Notes under the pieces: generated by a model | What the model was told of the DNA's origin: nothing | Seen by the model: the letters and a program-made list of their open reading frames with translations, nothing else | Database searches by the model: none | Program-made: the position numbers and the translations under genes | In this document: piece by piece, positions 49,046-56,967 of the stretch | How the letters are laid out: each line of letters starts with the position of its first letter | Numbering within the stretch: the first letter of the stretch is position 1 | Source: Lysobacter sp. K5869 | GTDB taxonomy: Bacteria; Pseudomonadota; Gammaproteobacteria; Xanthomonadales; Xanthomonadaceae | Reading direction: 5' to 3' | DNA: 64,000 nucleotides | Assembly (NCBI RefSeq): GCF_018847975.1 | Contig: NZ_CP072597.1 | Coordinates: forward strand, 4,565,001 to 4,629,000

Positions 49046-49648
49046 ATGGAACCCTCCAAGACCCGCCGACGGGCCGCCGCGGCCGCGCGCAGCAACCGCG
49101 AACGCACCGAAACCACCCGCCGCGCCTTGCTCGAGGCCGCGCGGGCGCTGTTCGTGGAAAAAGGCTACGGCGCCACCTCCACGCCCGAAGTGGCCGCGGC
49201 CGCCGGCATCACCCGCGGCGCGCTCTATCACCACTTCGCCGACAAGCGCGACCTGTTCCGGCAAGTGCTGGACGCCGAAGCCGCGGCCGTGCGCGAGGAC
49301 ATCCTCGCCGCCGACCGCCCCGGCCTGAGCGCGCAAGCGGCCTTGATCGGCGGCGCGCAGGCCTATCTGCAAGCCATGACCGTGCCCGGCCGCACCCGCT
49401 TGCTGCTGATCGAAGGCCCGGCGGCGCTGGGCGCGCAGGAAGCGCTGGCGATCGACGACGCCAACGCCGGCCGCACCCTGCGCGAGGGATTGGCCGAAGC
49501 GCTGGGCGAGAACGCCGTCGATTGCGACGCGCTGGCGCGGCTGATGTCGGCGGCGTTCGATCGCGCGGCGTTGGAGATCGATGCGGGCGGGGATGCGGCG
49601 CGCATTCGCCAGACGATGCTGTGGACGATAAACAAACTGCTGGCTTGA
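49046..49648 (+). CDS. TetR-family transcriptional regulator
   Basis: This is a 200-residue TetR-family repressor. The N-terminal helix-turn-helix is RRALLEAARALFVEKGYGAT, STPEVAAAAGITRGALYHHF, ADKRDLF, close to the family consensus. The ligand-binding half (about 70-200) is helical (AQAALIGGAQAYLQAMTVPG, RLLLIEGPAALGAQEAL, LMSAAFDRAALEID) and resembles the AcrR/TetR_C-type end. A start at 49042 is out of frame; ATG 49046 is right at the edge of operator 2. It is divergent from a VOC gene. Autoregulation and control of the VOC gene are strongly implied by the operators. The inducer is unknown. Confidence 0.92.
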   Translation: MEPSKTRRRAAAAARSNRERTETTRRALLEAARALFVEKGYGATSTPEVAAAAGITRGALYHHFADKRDLFRQVLDAEAAAVREDILAADRPGLSAQAALIGGAQAYLQAMTVPGRTRLLLIEGPAALGAQEALAIDDANAGRTLREGLAEALGENAVDCDALARLMSAAFDRAALEIDAGGDAARIRQTMLWTINKLLA

Positions 49649-49799
49649 AACGCGACGGCACCGCCGCTTCGACGGCGAATCGCCCGCGACTTGCGAACGC
49701 GCCGTTCTGCCCCGGCCAGTCTGCTGACAAGCCCTGTCAGCACCCCGCCCCACACTTCCCGTCGACCTCAGCCACCGGCTCCGCCGACAGGAATCCGCC

Positions 49800-50171
49800 A
49801 TGCCCGACTGCCATCTGGTTTTGCTCTACGTCGATAGCCCCGAAACCAGCGCCGCGTTCTACGCCGGACTGCTCGGGCGCGCGCCGTTGGAGGCTTCGCC
49901 GACGTTCGCGCTGTTCGGGTTCGATTCCGGCCTGCGCCTGGGGCTGTGGTCGCGGCATACCGTCGAACCGGCGGCGCCGCCGGCGTTCGGCGGGGTCGAG
50001 CTCGCGTTCGCGCTCGCCGACCGCGCCGCGGTCGATGCGGCCTGCACCGATTGGCGCGGCCGCGGCCTGGAGATCCTGCAGGAGCCGGTCGATCTGGATT
50101 TCGGCCGCACCTTCGTCGCGCTCGATCCGGACGGGCATCGCCTGCGGGTGTTTTCGCCCGCGCCGGAATGA
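49800..50171 (+). CDS. VOC-family protein
   Basis: This is a 123-residue VOC protein: MPDCHLVLLYVDSPETSAAF, YAGLLGRAPLEASPTFALFG, SGLRLGLWSRHTVEPAAPP, and VDLDFGRTFVALDPDGHRLR, ending VFSPAPE. This is the phenazine/bleomycin-resistance-like type with one domain. It lies 151 bases after the TetR gene on the same strand and could be read through from it. It shares only fold similarity with the VOC protein at 48537. Binding of a toxic small molecule is common in this group but is not shown here. Start and stop are unambiguous. Confidence 0.88.
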   Translation: MPDCHLVLLYVDSPETSAAFYAGLLGRAPLEASPTFALFGFDSGLRLGLWSRHTVEPAAPPAFGGVELAFALADRAAVDAACTDWRGRGLEILQEPVDLDFGRTFVALDPDGHRLRVFSPAPE

Positions 50172-50198
50172 AGAGCCGCGACGGTGCGATGCGCGCCG

Positions 50199-51083
50199 TC
50201 AGGCGCTCGCGTACTCCGCGCACGCCCGCTCCAGCCACGTCGCGAACGCCGAGGCGCCGTCGCCCGCCGGCTTCAGCGCCAGCCGCGTGAGCCAGTAGCC
50301 GCCGGCGTCGAGCGCGGTGTCGAACGGCTGCACCAGCAAGCCTTGCGCGAGTTCGCGCGCGAACATCGACGGCGGCGCCAGCGCCACGCCGAGGCCTTGC
50401 AGCGCGCACTGCACCATGGTCAGCGAGGAATCGAAGATGGTGCCGTTGATCGGGCCGCACGGCACCGCCTGCGCGGCCTCGAACCACAGCCGCCAATCGT
50501 CGACGAAGTACGAGCGCAGCAACGCGAAGCGCGCCAGTTCCGACGGCGCGCGCAGTTGCTGGGCGATGGCGGGCGTGCACAGCGGCGCCAGCGGCGCGGG
50601 CATCAGGTAGCGGCTTTCCATGCCGGGCCAGTTGCCGCGGCCGAAGCGTACGGCGTAGTCGAGGCCTTCGGCGGCCGGATCGACGCGGTTGTTGTGGGTG
50701 CTCAGGCGCACGTCCACCGACGGGTGCACGCGCGCGAATTCGGCCAGCCGCGGCAGCAGCCAGCCGCTGGCGAACGTGCCGACCGCGCCGACGTGCACCA
50801 CTTCGCGGGCGAGGCCGTCGCCGACCCGGTCGAGCGCGGTGTCGATGCGGTCGAAGGCTTCCTGGATCGCCGGCAACAGGCTCAGGGCTTCGTCGGTCAG
50901 CGCCAGTCCGCGCGGCAGGCGGCGGAACAGTTCGACGCCGAGCTGGTTCTCGAGCAAGCGCACCTGATGGCTGACCGCGGCTTGGGTGACGTTGAGCTCG
51001 TCGGCCGCGCGGGTGAGGCTGAGCGCGCGCGCGGCGGCTTCGAAGGCTTTGAGCGCGCCTAGATTGATGCGGGTATGGGCCAT
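50199..51083 (-). CDS. LysR-family regulator (GcvA/AmpR-like)
   Basis: This is a 294-residue LTTR. The helix-turn-helix domain (NLGALKAFEAAARALSLTRA, ADELNVTQAAVSHQVRLLEN, GVELFRRLPRGLALTDEA) is close to the GcvA/AmpR subgroup. The C-terminal type 2 periplasmic-binding-like domain has VVHVGAVGTFASGWLLPRLA, LDYAVRFGRGNWPGMESRYL, and ALQGLGVALAPPSMFARELA. AmpR-type regulators respond to cell-wall fragments and GcvA to glycine. No divergent beta-lactamase gene is present: the 310 bases upstream are gene-free. The target is therefore unknown. It converges with the VOC gene at 49800. Confidence 0.9.
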   Translation of the reverse strand: MAHTRINLGALKAFEAAARALSLTRAADELNVTQAAVSHQVRLLENQLGVELFRRLPRGLALTDEALSLLPAIQEAFDRIDTALDRVGDGLAREVVHVGAVGTFASGWLLPRLAEFARVHPSVDVRLSTHNNRVDPAAEGLDYAVRFGRGNWPGMESRYLMPAPLAPLCTPAIAQQLRAPSELARFALLRSYFVDDWRLWFEAAQAVPCGPINGTIFDSSLTMVQCALQGLGVALAPPSMFARELAQGLLVQPFDTALDAGGYWLTRLALKPAGDGASAFATWLERACAEYASA

Positions 51084-51393
51084 GGCCGCTCCGGTGGCTG
51101 GTAGAACGGCCGAGGCCGCAGGACGATTCGCGCAGCGACGCGGGCCGTCCTTAGAAAAACTTGAGGCCGGCGAAAGAAAAAATCGCTGCTCGCGCGCCGG
51201 CCGGACGGGAGAATTCAAATCCGCGCAGCGCGGGCTGTCAACGACAAAAGGCCGGCAGATCGCGCAACGCGCGCCGCGCTTGCGTCGGTGCCGCGTACGC
51301 CCAGGCGGCGCGCTCGGATTCAGCGTCGCGGTCGCGCGGCGCGGTGTATGCGCCGCGCAACGGCCGAGCCGCCCAACCGCGCGGCCCGCGCGT
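51084..51393. other. Gene-free stretch upstream of the LysR gene
   Basis: Nothing recognisable was seen in these 310 bases. The part next to the start must hold the LysR gene promoter. Confidence 0.45.
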
Positions 51394-52335
51394 TCAACGC
51401 CGCGCGGGAACGACCTGCGCCAACTCGCCGCCGTCGGCGACTTCGGCGCGCTTCTCCAGCAAATACGCGTACCACTGCGCCTGCACCTGCTCGATCGGCC
51501 CCAGCTCCGCCTCGAACTCTGCCGCGCTGCCGTTGCCGCGCATCAACCGCCGGTACGCCGCGGCATGCGCGCCGCCGTCGTGGTGGAACAGGAAGTGCGA
51601 CAGGCTCCAGTACTCCAGGTAATAGACGTTCAGATGGCGGCCACCGATGGGCGGCCCGCTGCCGTCGATCAACTGGCGCAGCGGAATCAGCAGGCCCGAG
51701 CGCAGATCGCGCTCCAGCGAACCCGTCAGCGGCAGATCGGGCAGCCACCAGATCGGATAGGCGCCCGCATCGATGCTACCCGGCCGCAGCCGCGTGCCTT
51801 CCAACCGGCTCGCGCCGAAATAGCTGGCGACGCCTTCGTTGATCCAACGGGCGCGCGAGAAACCGGCGCGTTCGGTATGCAGTTGATGGGTCGCCTCGTG
51901 CAGCATCCAGTGGTACGGGTTGTCCGCGCCGCCGGCGAAATAGGCGTGGCAGTACGGCCGGCGGTAATACGCCTCGGCCCAGGGCATCGAGGTGTTGTAG
52001 GCGGAGAACTGGGCGCGGTCGCGGTAGAGGATCAGGCGTAGGCGCGTCTCGGGCGCGGCCGGCGGCAACGCGAAGAACTGGCCGTAGGCGCGGTGCAGCG
52101 CTTCCACCGCGGTCGCCACGTGCAGGGTTTGCGCGGGCGTGGCGGCGCTGAAGATCGCGTAGTGATCGGTGCGGTATTCGCGCGATTGCGGCGGCAGCGG
52201 CACGGCTTTCTCGGCGGCGGGCCGCGCGGCGGCCTGCGGCGCGCCCGCGGCGCCGCGCTCCGGACCCGAGCAGGCCGCGCACAACGCGCCGGCGGCGATG
52301 ACGGCGATCCAGCCGGCCTTCCTGTTCGTCCGCAT
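51394..52335 (-). CDS. Lipoprotein with a HEATH metallopeptidase motif (DUF1570-like)
   Basis: This is a 313-residue lipoprotein. Its signal peptide ends in a lipobox near LCAAC (IAAGALCAACSGPE). The mature domain (about 55-290) has the zinc-peptidase-like HEATHQLHTERAG (HExxH) followed by RWINEGVASYFGAS, a glutamate 20-25 residues on, as in gluzincins (DUF1570 type). Before it stand SREYRTDHYAIFSAATPAQT and RLRLILYRDRAQFSAYN. It is probably a surface or periplasmic peptidase-like protein. It is divergent from the exported protein at 52477. The family call is by motif only; no substrate can be named. Confidence 0.8.
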   Translation of the reverse strand: MRTNRKAGWIAVIAAGALCAACSGPERGAAGAPQAAARPAAEKAVPLPPQSREYRTDHYAIFSAATPAQTLHVATAVEALHRAYGQFFALPPAAPETRLRLILYRDRAQFSAYNTSMPWAEAYYRRPYCHAYFAGGADNPYHWMLHEATHQLHTERAGFSRARWINEGVASYFGASRLEGTRLRPGSIDAGAYPIWWLPDLPLTGSLERDLRSGLLIPLRQLIDGSGPPIGGRHLNVYYLEYWSLSHFLFHHDGGAHAAAYRRLMRGNGSAAEFEAELGPIEQVQAQWYAYLLEKRAEVADGGELAQVVPARR

Positions 52336-52476
52336 GCGCCTCTCCTTGCGTTCGCCGCCAGCCTAACCCGCGCCGCGGCGGCGGCGAAGTGGCCTGCCCG
52401 CGAGCGCCTAACTGGCCCTTGAGGCCGCGCCGCCGCGCGCCGCACAGTCGCGGCGGACTTTCCGCGAGCGCACGCC

Positions 52477-53094
52477 ATGCCCGGCCCCGAAGCCACCCGT
52501 TGCTTGACTTGGTCCCTGTGCGCCGGCGCCCTGGCCTCGCTGCTGGCGCTGGCGCCCTCGCAGGCGCAGCGCGCCCGCGCGCAGGCCGCGCCGGCGCCGG
52601 CGGCGGCGCCCGCCCGCGACGGCCAACGCGATTTCGATTTCGAGACCGGCCTGTGGCGCACCGAAGTACGGCGTCTGGCGCGGCCGCTGAGCGGTTCGCG
52701 CGAATGGCTCGACTACACCGGCACCACCCGCGTCGTGCCGCTGCACGGCGGCCGCGCCAATCTGGCCGAACTCGCCGTCGCCGGCCCGGCCGGGCGCATC
52801 GACGGCATCTCCTTGCGCCTGTACGAACCGGCCGCGCGGCAGTGGCGCATCCACTACGCCAACCTGCGCGACGGCGCGCTGACCGCCTCGATCGCCGGCG
52901 GCTTCGCGCGCGGCCGCGGCGAATTCTTCGGCGACGACACCTGGGACGGACGGCCGATCCGGGTGCGCTTCCGCATCCACTGCCCGCGCGCCGACCGCTG
53001 TTCGTTCGAGCAAGCCTTCTCCGACGACGGCGGCAAGCGCTGGGAAACCAACTGGCTCGCCACCGACACGCGATTGAGCGGCGGCGCCGGTTGA
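52477..53094 (+). CDS. Exported protein of unknown function, paralogue A
   Basis: This is a 205-residue protein with an N-terminal signal (about 1-30, LTWSLCAGALASLLALAPSQ), followed by an Ala/Pro linker. The mature domain (about 48-200) is beta-barrel-like: RDFDFETGLWRTEVRRLARP, ISLRLYEPAARQWRIHYANL, RGRGEFFGDDTWDGRPIRVR, QAFSDDGGKRWETNWLATDT. The domain aligns end to end with the next gene (paralogue B). The DF...G.W....RRL...L and SDDGG(K)xWETNW motifs are shared. It resembles DUF1579-like lipocalin-type proteins, but I cannot confirm this. Fifty-six bases separate it from B, so they form an operon. Confidence 0.78.
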   Translation: MPGPEATRCLTWSLCAGALASLLALAPSQAQRARAQAAPAPAAAPARDGQRDFDFETGLWRTEVRRLARPLSGSREWLDYTGTTRVVPLHGGRANLAELAVAGPAGRIDGISLRLYEPAARQWRIHYANLRDGALTASIAGGFARGRGEFFGDDTWDGRPIRVRFRIHCPRADRCSFEQAFSDDGGKRWETNWLATDTRLSGGAG

Positions 53095-53150
53095 GCGCCG
53101 CGCCCCGCGCAGGATGTTCCGCCCGATTTTCCACCGCCCCAGGAGTCCCC

Positions 53151-53753
53151 GTGAACGCCGAGCACGACCCGTCCCGCCGCAGTCTGCTGCGCCTGCCTTT
53201 GCTCGCCGCCGTCGCCGGCGCCCTGCCCGCGCTGCCGGCCTTCGCCGCCGCGCCCGCCGCGAAGCCGCACCCGGCCGATGCCGCCGACCCGGCGCACGCG
53301 TTCGACTTCTTCCTCGGCACCTGGCAGGTGCGCTACCGCCGCCTGCGCGAACGGCTGATGGACAACCACGAGTGGGAAGAATTCGAGGGCACCTGCAAGA
53401 CCCTGCCGCTGTTCGGCGGCCTGTCCAACTTCGACGAGAGCACGGTCCACCGCCCGGGCTTGCCGTATCACGGCCTGGGCTTGCGCAGCTTCGATCCGGC
53501 CACGCGCACCTGGGCCGATTGGTGGCTGGACACGCGCAACCCGCAGCGCATCGATCCGCCGATGATCGGCGGCTTCGCCGACGGTGTGGGCACGTTCTTT
53601 GGTGAAGACGACTTGCGCGGCAGCAAGGTCAAGGTGCGCGGGTTGTGGAAGGACATCAGCGCCGACGGCCTGCAATGGGAACAAGCGTATTCGGCCGATG
53701 GCGGGAAGACGTGGGAGACCAATTGGGTGTCGCGGTATCGGCGGATCGGGTGA
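53151..53753 (+). CDS. Tat-exported protein of unknown function, paralogue B
   Basis: This is a 200-residue protein with a GTG start preceded by AGGAG. The N-terminus SRRSLLRLPLLAAVAGALPA has a twin-arginine export motif. The mature domain repeats the pattern of paralogue A: HAFDFFLGTWQVRYRRLRER, GLGLRSFDPATRTWADWWLD, FADGVGTFFGEDDLRGSKVK, QAYSADGGKTWETNWVSRY. A uses an ordinary signal peptide and B a Tat-like one, so B may fold before export or bind a cofactor. The family is not certain (DUF1579-like). A and B arose by tandem duplication. No catalytic motif is evident. Confidence 0.78.
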   Translation: MNAEHDPSRRSLLRLPLLAAVAGALPALPAFAAAPAAKPHPADAADPAHAFDFFLGTWQVRYRRLRERLMDNHEWEEFEGTCKTLPLFGGLSNFDESTVHRPGLPYHGLGLRSFDPATRTWADWWLDTRNPQRIDPPMIGGFADGVGTFFGEDDLRGSKVKVRGLWKDISADGLQWEQAYSADGGKTWETNWVSRYRRIG

Positions 53754-53773
53754 GACCCACGCCCTCGCCCGAG

Positions 53774-54547
53774 TCAGTACGGCGGATCGGCGCAGCTGCA
53801 CGTCGGCTCCAACGCCGCGCACTGCGCCGGTATCCACCAGCGTTGGCGATAGCCGCCGTCGGGCGTGGGCTGCAGATGGATCACGCCGCGGGCCGCGCCT
53901 AGCAGCCAGCCTTGGCCGAGCGCCTGGATCGTATCGGGACGCACGAAGCGCCAATCGTCGTTGCGATACACCCTCTCCAGCTTGCCGCTTTGCAAAGAGA
54001 CTTTCGCCAACCCGTCGCTCAGCAACAACCACCAGGCATCGTCGCCGCGGCGCAACGCCGCGACCGGCGCCGCGTCGAGTTCGGCCAGCCGATGAATGCG
54101 CCAGCGGCGTCCATCGAGACGTTCGAAGCGCAGAACCGAGCCGTCGTTGAGGCCCAGGTGCGCCAGCCCCTGCGCGACGATCACTTGACCGCGATACTGC
54201 GTCGAGGCCACCGGATTGACGTCTTTCATCTCGAAACGCGCGCCGCCGTCGCGCGGCAGCCATTCGATCCGGCCGCCGAACTCGCCGTGGTTGTAACCGA
54301 GCAAAGCGCCGTCGGCGAGCACCTCGCGCACCGTCAGATCGCCGTCGCCGCGGCGTGCGGACCGTAAGCGCAGGGTCCCGTTCGCGGCGGTTTCGACGGC
54401 CCAACTCTCCCGCGAATAGTTCGCGCAGTACCGCCCCGCCTCGGTCCTCGGCGGCTCCACCGCCACCCAACCTTTCGGCGGCTCCCCATCGACCCCCACC
54501 GCCACCGCGGCCCCGATCGCCGCCAGCATCCATGCCATCCCCGCCAT
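53774..54547 (-). CDS. Exported protein of unknown function, paralogue D
   Basis: This is a 257-residue protein with a short N-terminal signal (MAGMAWMLAAIGAAVAVGVD). The mature chain is beta-rich with propeller-like repeats: VREVLADGALLGYNHGEF, GGRIEWLPRDGGARFEMKDV, RGQVIVAQGLAHLGLNDGSV, RFERLDGRRWRIHRLAELDA, DDAWWLLLSDGLAKVSL. It ends in a Cys-x-Cys motif (CSCADPPY). GGGAGC supports the start. It aligns along its length with the upstream gene (paralogue C), including APVAA(L/R)RRG/ARDGR and GxGWL(L/I)G. Thirty-eight bases separate C and D, which form one operon. A role in binding is possible; I name no family. Confidence 0.75.
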   Translation of the reverse strand: MAGMAWMLAAIGAAVAVGVDGEPPKGWVAVEPPRTEAGRYCANYSRESWAVETAANGTLRLRSARRGDGDLTVREVLADGALLGYNHGEFGGRIEWLPRDGGARFEMKDVNPVASTQYRGQVIVAQGLAHLGLNDGSVLRFERLDGRRWRIHRLAELDAAPVAALRRGDDAWWLLLSDGLAKVSLQSGKLERVYRNDDWRFVRPDTIQALGQGWLLGAARGVIHLQPTPDGGYRQRWWIPAQCAALEPTCSCADPPY

Positions 54548-54585
54548 CGTCCGCTCCCGTTGGACCGTGAAATCCCGCCGCGCCG

Positions 54586-55374
54586 CTAACGCTGCAACCG
54601 CTGCGGCCGGCACTCGCACTGCGGCGCCGCCAGCCGGCGGCAATTCTCCGGCACCAGCCACTGCTCGCTGAAACGTTCGCCGAACGGCATCAACCGGATC
54701 ACGCCGTGGTCGGTGCCGATCAGCCAGCCCGCGCCGGAGGCCTGCAGCGATTGCGGCTCCAGCCGCGCCCAGCGCGGATTGCTGTGCAAAGGCTGCTGGC
54801 GTCGCGCAGCCAGATCCACCCGGATCAGGCCCGTATCGGTCAGCACCACCCAGTCGTTGCGCCCGTCGCGCGCGGCCGCGACCGGCACCGCGTCGAGCTC
54901 GATCATGCGGTGGATCCGCCAGCGCTGCGCGTCGCGGCGCTCGAAGCGCAGGATCGCGCCCTCGCGCCGGCCGGCGCGGTTGCGCCCTTCGGCGACGAAC
55001 ACCTCGCCGGCGTACCCGGTCGCCGCGCGCGGACGCAGGTCGGCGTTGCTGAGCGCGAAACCGGCCGCGCCCTTGCGCGGAATCCATTCGACCCGGCCGT
55101 CTTCGCCGACCGCCATCGCGCCGTCGGCCAGGGCCACGCGCAGCGGCGCGGGCGGCTGTTGCGGCGCGATGCGCACGCGGCCGCCAGTGTCGGCCAACAC
55201 GTCCCAGGGGCGCAGCGCGTCGATCGCGCACTGCCATTGCTCGATGCTGTCGGGCGCGGCGATCGCCGCCCAGCCCTTGGGCACCTCGCCCGCGCCGACC
55301 GACAGGCCGTGCGCGCCGGCGGCGCCCGCGGCCAACGCGCCCAGCGCCGCCCATGCCAACCGACTTTGCCGCAT
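54586..55374 (-). CDS. Exported protein of unknown function, paralogue C
   Basis: This is a 262-residue protein with a signal peptide (about 1-21, MRQSRLAWAALGALAAGAAG). The mature part has the same beta-repeat order as paralogue D: ALADGAMAVGEDGRVEWIPR, NADLRPRAATGYAGEVFVAE, ILRFERRDAQRWRIHRMIEL, DWVVLTDTGLIRVDLAARRQ, GWLIGTDHGVIRLMPFGERF. It ends with cysteines in ENCRRLAAPQCECRPQ. It is first in the C-D operon and divergent from the ParB-like gene, with about 140 bases between the starts. The C-terminal disulfide-type ending occurs in both copies. Function unknown. Confidence 0.75.
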   Translation of the reverse strand: MRQSRLAWAALGALAAGAAGAHGLSVGAGEVPKGWAAIAAPDSIEQWQCAIDALRPWDVLADTGGRVRIAPQQPPAPLRVALADGAMAVGEDGRVEWIPRKGAAGFALSNADLRPRAATGYAGEVFVAEGRNRAGRREGAILRFERRDAQRWRIHRMIELDAVPVAAARDGRNDWVVLTDTGLIRVDLAARRQQPLHSNPRWARLEPQSLQASGAGWLIGTDHGVIRLMPFGERFSEQWLVPENCRRLAAPQCECRPQRLQR

Positions 55375-55513
55375 CCGTCCCCCGACGTGGCGCCGCGAAG
55401 GCGCGGCCCTTGCAGTATGGCCGATCCGCGCGCGCGGCGGCCGCCGACCTGACGCGGCCGCCGCGACTGCCTACAATGCCCGCCCCCCACCCGTTCGGAA
55501 CGCCGCACGCCGC

Positions 55514-56380
55514 ATGGATATCGTCATCAACGAATCGCTCAAGGCCTACATCGACCCGCTCACCCCGGAGGAGCACTCGGCGCTGGAAGCCAGCCTGCTC
55601 GCCGAAGGCTGCCGCGACGCGCTGATCCTGTGGGGCGATGTGCTGGTCGACGGCCACAACCGCTACGGCATCTGCAAGCAGCACGGCCTGCCGTTCCAGA
55701 CCGTGCAGAACAAGCGCTTCAAGACCCTCGACGACGTTCACCTGTGGATGATCGACCAGCACCTGGGCCGCCGCAGCGTCTCCGACTTCCAGCGCGGCGT
55801 GCTGGCGCTGCGCAAGCGCGAAATCCTGGCCGAACGGCGCGCCCGCGCCGAGGCCGAACGCGCCGCCGAAGCCGAGGCCGCCGCGCCGGCCGAAGCCGCG
55901 GGCGATGCCGGCGACGCGCCGCCGTGGTCGGACGACGCCGCGTTCCAGGCGCCCGCGCTCGACAGCCGCCAGGCGCTGGCCAAGGCCGCGCGCCTGAGCA
56001 ACAGCCAGGTCGGCATGATCGAGACCATCCACAAGCAAGCCGCGCCCGAAGTGGTGGCCGCGGTGAAATCCGGCGCGATCTCGATCAACGCCGCCGCCGC
56101 GGTGGCGACGCTGCCGGAAGACGAGCAGCGCGCCGCGGCCCTGGCCGGCGGCAGCGAACTCAAGCAGGCGGCCAAGCGCGTGCGCGAGTCCAAGCGCAAG
56201 CCGCGCGAGGCCAAGCCCGAGGTCGAGATCGAGGAAGAAGCGCTGCCGGCGAAGTTCGTGCCGAACGCGGACGAGAGCGAAGAATTGCAGGCGCTGCGCC
56301 AGCGCGTGGCCGAACTGACGGCCGAGAACGAAACCCTGAAGCTGGAAGTGGCCGGGCTGCGCGCGGCGCTGGGCCGCTGA
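55514..56380 (+). CDS. Orphan ParB-like nuclease-domain protein
   Basis: This is a 288-residue protein. The N-terminal ParB/Srx-like part (about 1-100) has INESLKAYIDPLTPEEHSAL, LILWGDVLVDGHNRYGICKQ and HLWMIDQHLGRRSVSDFQRG, of the type found in plasmid and phage ParB-like proteins. An acidic/Ala linker follows. A central helix-turn-helix-like part (AKAARLSNSQVGMIETIHKQ, AISINAAAAVATLPEDEQRA) comes next. The C-terminus is a coiled coil (ELQALRQRVAELTAENETLK, LEVAGLRAALGR). No parA lies nearby, so it is unlikely to be the chromosome-partition ParB. It could be a DNA-binding scaffold or regulator. The start MDIVINES is clear. Confidence 0.82.
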   Translation: MDIVINESLKAYIDPLTPEEHSALEASLLAEGCRDALILWGDVLVDGHNRYGICKQHGLPFQTVQNKRFKTLDDVHLWMIDQHLGRRSVSDFQRGVLALRKREILAERRARAEAERAAEAEAAAPAEAAGDAGDAPPWSDDAAFQAPALDSRQALAKAARLSNSQVGMIETIHKQAAPEVVAAVKSGAISINAAAAVATLPEDEQRAAALAGGSELKQAAKRVRESKRKPREAKPEVEIEEEALPAKFVPNADESEELQALRQRVAELTAENETLKLEVAGLRAALGR

Positions 56381-56477
56381 TCGATGCCGTCGCCCGGGTT
56401 TCGCGCCCGGGCGATGCATGGGAACTAAGGCATCGGGCGCGGTACCGCCGCGCCTCCGACGATCGCGAGAGCCGCGG

Positions 56478-56777
56478 TTACTCCGCCGGCTTCTCGCACT
56501 TGCCGTCGCGCATCAGCGCCCATTCTTCGCACACGCGGCCGTCGGGCAGATGGCACAGGCCGTATTGGCCGCCGTCCTTGCCGGTGCGAATCTCCAGGGT
56601 GCCGCCGAGCTTCTGGCAATGCACCGAAGCCGGGTTGGCCATGCCCACACCCTTGGGTGCGCTGTGGCCGGCGTCGGCTTGCGCCGGCTTGGGCGCGGCG
56701 GGTTCGGACGGCGTGCTGCAGGCGCTCAGGGTCAGCAGCGCGAACGGCAGCGCGGCGGCGAGAAGGCGAACGGTCAT
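56478..56777 (-). CDS. DUF333 lipoprotein
   Basis: This is a 99-residue lipoprotein with a signal peptide and lipobox LSAC (LLTLSACSTPSEP). After a short Ala/Pro linker the DUF333 domain covers about 45-95: ANPASVHCQKLGGTLEIRTG, GQYGLCHLPDGRVCEEWALM, RDGKCEKP. Four cysteines in the domain are conserved in family members (putative hemolysin-like, YoaF-like proteins). It is a single gene; the start is unambiguous. It is probably attached to a membrane facing the periplasm or the exterior. Function unknown. Confidence 0.88.
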   Translation of the reverse strand: MTVRLLAAALPFALLTLSACSTPSEPAAPKPAQADAGHSAPKGVGMANPASVHCQKLGGTLEIRTGKDGGQYGLCHLPDGRVCEEWALMRDGKCEKPAE

Positions 56778-56967
56778 GGCGGATTCCTTGCGGCGGCGAA
56801 AACGGCGGCCACTATAAGGCCGCGCGCATTGATGCCGGGGTGAAGGCCATCGGCGCGATGCGGGTCCGGGCGGAGGCCGCGCGCGACGGCCTTCGGGCCC
56901 GGCGCGTTCCGCCCGGATCGCGGCGATCCGGGCGAAACGCCTCAGGCCCGAGAACCCCGCGCCGCAT

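Noticed and set aside
50199..51393. ampR-ampC type beta-lactamase pair
   Set aside because: The LysR protein resembles AmpR/GcvA, but no beta-lactamase gene is divergent from it.
55514..56380. Chromosome-partition ParB and a nearby origin
   Set aside because: There is no parA, gidAB, dnaA or parS-like cluster. The domain pattern is that of plasmid/phage ParB-like proteins.
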